The position numbers and the translations under genes are program-made. Below are positions 20,099-25,068 of a stretch of 25,068 nt of DNA, piece by piece. The notes under the pieces are model-generated. The model was not told the origin of the DNA and searched no databases. It saw only the letters and a list, made by a program, of their open reading frames with translations. How positions within the stretch are numbered: position 1 is the first letter of the stretch; every line of letters begins with the position of its first letter. The stretch comes from JAEUNJ01 sp052035955 (GTDB lineage: Bacteria; Pseudomonadota; Gammaproteobacteria; Burkholderiales; Rhodocyclaceae), in NCBI GenBank assembly GCA_052035955.1, contig JBPOHD010000036.1, forward strand, positions 1 through 25,068. Direction: 5' to 3'.

Positions 20099-21430
20099 AT
20101 GACCCAGATGACCCCGTCCGAGATCGTTTCGGAACTCGACAAGAACATCGTCGGCCAGGCCCGCGCCAAGCGGGCGGTGGCCATCGCCCTGCGCAACCGC
20201 TGGCGGCGGGCCCAGGTGGACGAGCCCCTGCGCAGCGAGATCACGCCCAAGAACATCCTGATGATCGGCCCCACCGGCGTCGGCAAGACGGAGATCGCCC
20301 GCCGGCTGGCGCGCCTGGCCCAGGCGCCCTTCATCAAGGTGGAGGCGACGAAGTTCACCGAGGGGGGCTACGTGGGCCGCGACGTGGACACCATCATCCG
20401 GGACCTGGCCGAGACGGCGATCAAGGAGGGCCGCGAGCGCGCCATGCAGGTGGTGCGGGACCGGGCGGCCGATGCCGCCGAGGACCGCATCCTCGACGTG
20501 CTGCTGCCGCCGGCGCGCAACGTCGGCTTCGGGGAGGCCCAGCCGGTGGCCGATTCCTCGACGCGGCAGAAGTTCCGCAAGCGCCTGCGCGAGGGCGAGC
20601 TGGACGACAAGGAAGTGGAGATCGAGGTCGCCGCGGCACCGTCGCAGATGGAGATCCTCGCCCCGCCGGGCATGGAGGACCTGACCAGCCAGATCCAGAG
20701 CATGTTCCAGAACCTGGGCGGCGGCCGGCGGCGGACGCGCAAGATGAAGATCGCCGACGCGATGAAGGCCCTCACCGACGAGGAGGCGGCACGGCTGATC
20801 AACGACGAGGAAGTGAAGGCCGAGGCCCTGCGCAACGTGGAGCAGAACGGCATCGTCTTCCTCGACGAGGTGGACAAGATCGCCTCCCGCTCCGAGATGC
20901 ATGGCGCCGACGTCTCGCGCCAGGGCGTGCAACGGGACCTGCTGCCGCTGGTGGAGGGCACGACCGTCTCCACCAAGTACGGCATGATCAAGACGGACCA
21001 CATCCTCTTCATCGCCAGCGGCGCCTTCCACCTGTCGAAGCCCTCGGACCTGATCCCCGAGCTGCAGGGCCGCTTCCCGATCCGCGTCGAGCTGGACTCC
21101 TTGTCGGTGGACGACTTCGAACGCATCCTGACCCAGACCGACGCCTGCCTGACCCGGCAATACGAGGCCCTGCTGGCCACCGAGGAGGTCCGGGTCGAGT
21201 TCAAGCCGGAGGGCATCCGCCGCCTGGCCGAGCTGGCCTATCAGGTCAACGAACGGACCGAGAACATCGGCGCCCGGCGACTCTACACCGTCATGGAAAA
21301 GCTGCTTGAGGAGGTCTCCTTCACCGCCGGCAAGGCGGGGGCCGAGACGCTGGTCGTGGACGCCGCCTACGTCGATGCCCGCCTCGAGGGCCTGGCCGCC
21401 CGGGAAGACCTCGCCCGCTTCGTGCTGTGA
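20099..21430 (+). CDS. hslU: ATP-dependent unfoldase subunit HslU (ClpY)
   Basis: This 443-residue AAA+ ATPase unfolds substrates and opens HslV. The N-terminal MTPSEIVSELDKNIVGQARA is family-specific. Walker A is GPTGVGKT (57-64), the pore loop is GYVGRD (90-95), the I domain spans about 110-240, Walker B is FLDEVDK (254-260), and sensor-2/arginine-finger sequences follow (ELQGRFPIRVEL, NIGARRL). The C terminus LARFVL is the conserved tail that inserts into HslV. Start ATG 20099 has GCGGAG about 9 bases upstream. The 85-bp gap after hslV holds a GCGCCG/CGGCGC hairpin but no terminator. Its stop overlaps the GTG start of the AEC permease. Confidence 0.96.
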   Translation: MTQMTPSEIVSELDKNIVGQARAKRAVAIALRNRWRRAQVDEPLRSEITPKNILMIGPTGVGKTEIARRLARLAQAPFIKVEATKFTEGGYVGRDVDTIIRDLAETAIKEGRERAMQVVRDRAADAAEDRILDVLLPPARNVGFGEAQPVADSSTRQKFRKRLREGELDDKEVEIEVAAAPSQMEILAPPGMEDLTSQIQSMFQNLGGGRRRTRKMKIADAMKALTDEEAARLINDEEVKAEALRNVEQNGIVFLDEVDKIASRSEMHGADVSRQGVQRDLLPLVEGTTVSTKYGMIKTDHILFIASGAFHLSKPSDLIPELQGRFPIRVELDSLSVDDFERILTQTDACLTRQYEALLATEEVRVEFKPEGIRRLAELAYQVNERTENIGARRLYTVMEKLLEEVSFTAGKAGAETLVVDAAYVDARLEGLAAREDLARFVL

Positions 21431-22317
21431 ACGGCGCTGCGCTGTTCCTGCGCATCGTCGCCATCGTCTTTCCCGTCTTCGCCGTAATCGGTGTCGGCTG
21501 GCTCTACGGGCGGCGCTTCAAGCCGGACCTGTCCGTCGCCAACCGGCTCAACATGGACCTGTTCGTGCCGGCCCTGGTGTTCAGCGCCCTCGCCGCGAAG
21601 TCCTTCGCCATCGCCGACCACCTGATGCTGGCCCTGGCCGGCACCCTGGTGGTCCTCGGTTCCGGCCTGCTCGGCTGGCCCCTGGCGCGGCTGGCCGGCA
21701 TCGAGGCGAAGACCCTCGTGCCGCCCATGATGTTCAAGAATTCCGGCAACATGGGCATCCCGCTGATCGTGCTGACCTTCGGCGACCAGGCCCTGCCGGC
21801 GGCGGTGGTGCTGTTCCTGGTCGAGAACCTGCTGCATTTCTCGCTCGGCGCCTGGATGCTCGACCACCGGGTGAAACTCCTCGAACTCTGGAAGAACCCG
21901 GTGATGGCGGCCGGCCTGGCGGGCCTGCTGGTCAGCCTCGGCGGCATCGCCCTGTGGCCGCCGCTGCTGACGGCGGTGCGCATGCTGGGCGACATCTCGA
22001 TTCCGCTGCTGCTCTTCTCCCTCGGCGTGCGCCTCGCCCAGTCGGCCTACCACGTCTGGGGCGCCGGCCTGGTGGGGGCCCTGGCGACGCCGGTCGCCGG
22101 GCTGGCGATCGCCATGGCCTGCCAGCCGATGCTGGGCAGCGGCGACGAGGCGGCGATCCTGCTGCTGTTCGGCGCCCTGCCGCCGGCCGTGCTCAACTAC
22201 ATGTTCGCCGAGCGCTACCGGCAGGAGCCGGACAAGGTGGCCTCGATCGTCATGACGGGGAATGTCCTCGCCCTGGCCGTGGTGGCGGCCGTTCTGGCCT
22301 ACATCCTGGGCCGCTGA
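21427..22317 (+). CDS. AEC-family (auxin efflux carrier-like) permease
   Basis: This 296-residue membrane protein has about ten hydrophobic helices in two inverted halves, as in the AEC family of anion or organic-acid permeases (MdcF/MleP-like). Typical motifs are FPVFAVIGVGWLYGRR near the N terminus, NMDLFVPALVFSALAAKSF (about 42-60), FKNSGNMGIPLIVLTFGDQAL (seen around residues 102-122), and GDISIPLLLFSLGVRLAQ (about 188-205), where the proline-containing crossover helices are expected. The substrate is unknown; dicarboxylates or other carboxylates are common in the family. It starts with GTG 21427 in a GTGA overlap with hslU, so it is probably co-translated with it. Its stop faces the RND gene stop with 7 bp between. 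Confidence 0.86.
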   Translation: MNGAALFLRIVAIVFPVFAVIGVGWLYGRRFKPDLSVANRLNMDLFVPALVFSALAAKSFAIADHLMLALAGTLVVLGSGLLGWPLARLAGIEAKTLVPPMMFKNSGNMGIPLIVLTFGDQALPAAVVLFLVENLLHFSLGAWMLDHRVKLLELWKNPVMAAGLAGLLVSLGGIALWPPLLTAVRMLGDISIPLLLFSLGVRLAQSAYHVWGAGLVGALATPVAGLAIAMACQPMLGSGDEAAILLLFGALPPAVLNYMFAERYRQEPDKVASIVMTGNVLALAVVAAVLAYILGR

Positions 22318-22324
22318 GTCGGCG

Positions 22325-25068
22325 TCAGGCCCGCTGCCGGCGGCCCTCGACGAGGGAATAGACGGCCGGGACGACAACCAGGGTGAGCAGGGTCGAGGAG
22401 ATCATGCCGCCGATCACCGCGATGGACAGGGGCTGGTTGGTCTCGGCGCCGGCGCCCAGGCCCAGGGCAGCCGGCGCCATGGCCAGGATCACCGTTGCCG
22501 ATGTCATCAGCACCGGCCGCATGCGGATCGGACAGGCGTTGCGCAGGGCGGCGTCCACCGCCATGCCCTGGTCCCGCCGCTGGTTGGTCAGGTCCACCAG
22601 CAGGATGGAGTTCTTGGCCACCAGGCCGATCAGCAGCGTCAGGCCGATCATCGAGTAGATGTTCAGGGTGTGACCGAAGAGCCAGAGGGCGGCAATGCCG
22701 CCGACCACGGCCAGCGGTTGCGCCAGCATGACGATGGCCGGCTGCAGGAAGGAGTTGAACTGGCTGGCCAGCACCATGTAGAGCAGCACCAGGGCGAGGC
22801 CGAAGGCGAATCCCATGTACCTCTGCGTCTTGCCGAACTCCTCGGCCTGGCCGATCATCCTCACCTGGTAGCCGGCCGGCAGCAGTTCCGCCGCCGCCTG
22901 GCGGATCTGGACCACGGCATCGCCCAGGGGAATGGTCGGCGTGCCGTAGAAGGTCGCCCCGTACTGCAGGTCGAAGCGGCCGATCACCGCGGGCCCCAGC
23001 CTTTCCTCGAAGCGGGCCACCGAATCCAGGCGCACCAGCTTGCCGTCGCGGTTGCGCAGGAAGATGCGCGACAGGTCGGCCGGCTCCGTGAAGGCGCCTT
23101 CCCGGGCCTTGACGCGGATGTCGTAGCGCTGGCCGTCCCCGGGTTCGTCGTTGAACTTGGCGATATCGACGCCGCCGGTCAGCATGTTCACCGCCAGGGC
23201 GACGTCGGCCGTCGACAGGCTGGCGTTGGCGATCCGCAGCCGGTCGGGGCGGAACACCAGTTGCGGCAGGTCGAGCTGGAGGTCGGTGTCGACGCGCCCG
23301 ATGCCGGGGAGGGTGGCCAGCTTCTGCTGCAGTTCCCGCGTCAGGCGGCCGACCTCGTCGATGTTCTCGCCGGTCAGCACGAATTGCAGCGGTTCGCCGC
23401 GCTGGCCGCCGCCGACGATGGAGAACGGGGCGGCGAAGGCGCGTGCGCCGGGGATGGCGGCGAGGTCGCGGCGCACGTCGGCGATCACCTGCTGCTGGCT
23501 GCGCTTGCGTTCCTCGCGCGGCGCCATGCGCACGACCACCGTGCCCTGATTGACCTGTCCGGCGGTGCCCAGGCCGATGAGGGCGAACTCGGTGCGCACT
23601 TCGGGGTAGTTGTTGAGCACGGCCTCCACCTCGCGCAGCTTGCCGTCGGTGTAGTCGATGCTGGAACCGAGGGGCGTGCGCAGCGAGACGCGGAAGCGGC
23701 CCTCGTCCTCGTCCGGGGTGAAGGTCTTGCCGATGTTGACGAAGAAGAAGCTGCTGGCGGCGACCATCGCCGCCGTCAGCGCGATCACCCACCAGCGATG
23801 GGTCAACGCCGCATCCAGCAGGCGGACGTAGAGGCGGTCCATGCCGCCGAGGAAGCCGTCGAGGAGATGGTAGATGCGCCCGTGCTGCTTCTCCACCTTG
23901 AGGTGGCGGGAGCAGAGCATGGGCGTGAGCGTCATCGAGACGAAGAGCGAGACCAGGACGCCGAAGGTGACCACCACGGCAAAGGACCGGAAAAACTGGC
24001 CGATCACCCCCTGCAGGAAGATCACCGGGGCGAAGATCGAGACCAGCGACAGCGTTGCCGCGATGACCGCGAAGACGACTTCGCGGCTGCCGTTGACCGC
24101 CGCCGACACGGGGTCGGGATCGATGTCCTCGCGGTGGCGGAAGATGTTCTCGAGCACGACGATCGCATCGTCTACCACGACGCCTATCAGCAGCAGCAGG
24201 GCCAGCATGGTCAGCGAATTCAGCGTGTAGCCGAAGAAGTAGATCACGGCGATGGCGCCCATCAGCGAGACCGGGATGGCCACCGCGACGATCAGGGTCG
24301 AGCGCAGCGAGCGCAGGAAGAACCACACGCCCAGCGAGGCGAGGAGCGTGCCCTCGACCAGGTGCTCCTTCAGGGAATCGACGATCTCGAGGATGAAGGT
24401 GGCATCGTTGGAGACGACGCTGATCCGCATCCCCGGCGGCAGTTGCGGCTCGATCTCGCTCGCCAGCCTCTGCTTGATCCGTTCGGCGATGGCGACGGTG
24501 TTGGCGTTGGCGACCTTGACCACGCCGAGGCCCACCGTGATCTCGCCGTTGAAGCGCGCCAACTGCCGGTTGTCGGTGAGGCCGTCCTCCAGCTCGGCGA
24601 TCTCGCCAAGCCGCACGGCGACGCCGTTGCGCTGGGCGACGACGAGGCCGGCCAGGGCGTCCAGGCTGTGGAATTCCAGGTCGAGCTTGACCAGGTGCTC
24701 GGTCGCCTGGCCGACCACGAAACCGCCCGCCAGCTGCACGTGCTCGCCGGCGAAGGCATTGGCGACGTCCTGGGCCGAGATCGCCAGGGCCGTCATGCGT
24801 TCGGGGACCAGGTTCACGCGGATGGTGCGGTCTCGGCGGCCCCCGAGGCGGACCTCGCCGACGCCGTCGATGGTCTCCAGCTTCTTCTTCACCACGTTGA
24901 TGGCGTACTGGTTGAGCTGCTGCTGGGTACGGTCTCCCTGGAGCGCCATCCAGAACATCGGCGAGGCATTGGTCTCGACCTTGGCGACGATGGGCGGGTC
25001 CACGTCCTTGGGCAGGCGGCGCAGAACCTGGTTGACCTTGGACTGGACCTCGTTGAAGGCGACGTCGA
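22325..25068 (-). CDS. RND-family (HAE1-type) efflux transporter, N terminus beyond right edge
   Basis: About 914 C-terminal residues of an inner-membrane proton-driven RND pump (AcrB/MexB/MexF-like) are present; the frame is open through the window edge (…FNEVQSKVNQVLRRLPKDVD…), so roughly the first 130 residues are missing. The proton-relay helix is LLIGVVVDDAIVVLENIFRH, with the adjacent Asp pair, and the TM10 partner is LIGLVAKNSILLVDLTNQRR with its Lys. Porter-domain motifs include LGGRRDRTIRVNL, MRISVVSNDATFI and KTFTPDEDEGRF at the start of the second half. The last residues are VVPAVYSLVEGRRQRA. A membrane-fusion partner would be expected upstream, outside the window. Drug efflux is the likely role; lipid or hydrophobic export is possible. 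Confidence 0.93.
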   Translation of the reverse strand, partial: DVAFNEVQSKVNQVLRRLPKDVDPPIVAKVETNASPMFWMALQGDRTQQQLNQYAINVVKKKLETIDGVGEVRLGGRRDRTIRVNLVPERMTALAISAQDVANAFAGEHVQLAGGFVVGQATEHLVKLDLEFHSLDALAGLVVAQRNGVAVRLGEIAELEDGLTDNRQLARFNGEITVGLGVVKVANANTVAIAERIKQRLASEIEPQLPPGMRISVVSNDATFILEIVDSLKEHLVEGTLLASLGVWFFLRSLRSTLIVAVAIPVSLMGAIAVIYFFGYTLNSLTMLALLLLIGVVVDDAIVVLENIFRHREDIDPDPVSAAVNGSREVVFAVIAATLSLVSIFAPVIFLQGVIGQFFRSFAVVVTFGVLVSLFVSMTLTPMLCSRHLKVEKQHGRIYHLLDGFLGGMDRLYVRLLDAALTHRWWVIALTAAMVAASSFFFVNIGKTFTPDEDEGRFRVSLRTPLGSSIDYTDGKLREVEAVLNNYPEVRTEFALIGLGTAGQVNQGTVVVRMAPREERKRSQQQVIADVRRDLAAIPGARAFAAPFSIVGGGQRGEPLQFVLTGENIDEVGRLTRELQQKLATLPGIGRVDTDLQLDLPQLVFRPDRLRIANASLSTADVALAVNMLTGGVDIAKFNDEPGDGQRYDIRVKAREGAFTEPADLSRIFLRNRDGKLVRLDSVARFEERLGPAVIGRFDLQYGATFYGTPTIPLGDAVVQIRQAAAELLPAGYQVRMIGQAEEFGKTQRYMGFAFGLALVLLYMVLASQFNSFLQPAIVMLAQPLAVVGGIAALWLFGHTLNIYSMIGLTLLIGLVAKNSILLVDLTNQRRDQGMAVDAALRNACPIRMRPVLMTSATVILAMAPAALGLGAGAETNQPLSIAVIGGMISSTLLTLVVVPAVYSLVEGRRQRA

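Overview
The window is about 25 kb of GC-rich DNA, almost fully coding. It looks like a betaproteobacterial chromosome, most likely from the Rhodocyclales/Azoarcus-Thauera-Accumulibacter neighbourhood. That placement is inferred from gene content (a fused indolepyruvate:ferredoxin oxidoreductase, hslVU, a PEP-CTERM exported protein, REP-type repeats and codon bias), not from a marker-gene search. No rRNA, tRNA, CRISPR array or complete insertion sequence was found.

Left block (1-2959, all minus strand): the edge of an unrecognised gene, a GNAT acetyltransferase, a YdjM/DUF457 membrane metal-dependent hydrolase, and two adjacent SRPBCC (START-like) proteins. A 12-G homopolymer lies between the DUF457 and GNAT genes.

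Mosaic block (about 3000-4390): debris of older genes, comprising an unrecognised C-terminal remnant, what looks like the 5' end of an IS3-type transposase orfA, and a 246-bp copy of the middle of the downstream lldD gene. Next to it is a complete, visibly less GC-rich brnT-brnA toxin-antitoxin operon on the plus strand, with a near-consensus promoter and an operator-like inverted repeat. The lldD fragment and the intact lldD are in the same orientation, so they form direct repeats around the toxin-antitoxin module.

Hydroxyacid/oxoacid block (4388-11218, minus strand): in transcription order, a promoter, a 1166-residue fused indolepyruvate:ferredoxin oxidoreductase, a tandem array of 120-bp REP/BIME units, an FAD-linked D-2-hydroxyacid dehydrogenase, a palindromic intergenic element, and an FMN-dependent L-2-hydroxyacid (lactate) dehydrogenase. 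Together they could oxidise both enantiomers of a 2-hydroxyacid to the 2-oxoacid and then to an acyl-CoA plus reduced ferredoxin. That pathway is inference.

Central single genes (11268-14032): a PlsC-like acyltransferase (minus), a PEP-CTERM exported protein with an upstream 16-bp palindrome and tandem downstream terminators, and the 23S rRNA methyltransferase RlmI.

Metal-uptake block (14063-18183, plus): a small secreted Cys/His protein, a coiled-coil outer-membrane protein, and a ZnuA/TroA-like binding protein, ATPase and membrane permease. The last three overlap by ATGA. This looks like a zinc- or manganese-type uptake operon with its own outer-membrane component.

Right block (18227-25068): a protein built from two copies of a helical-plus-STAS module, the HslVU protease-unfoldase pair, an AEC-family permease overlapping hslU, and, converging on it with only 7 bp between stops, an RND (HAE1-type) efflux pump gene that runs off the right edge.
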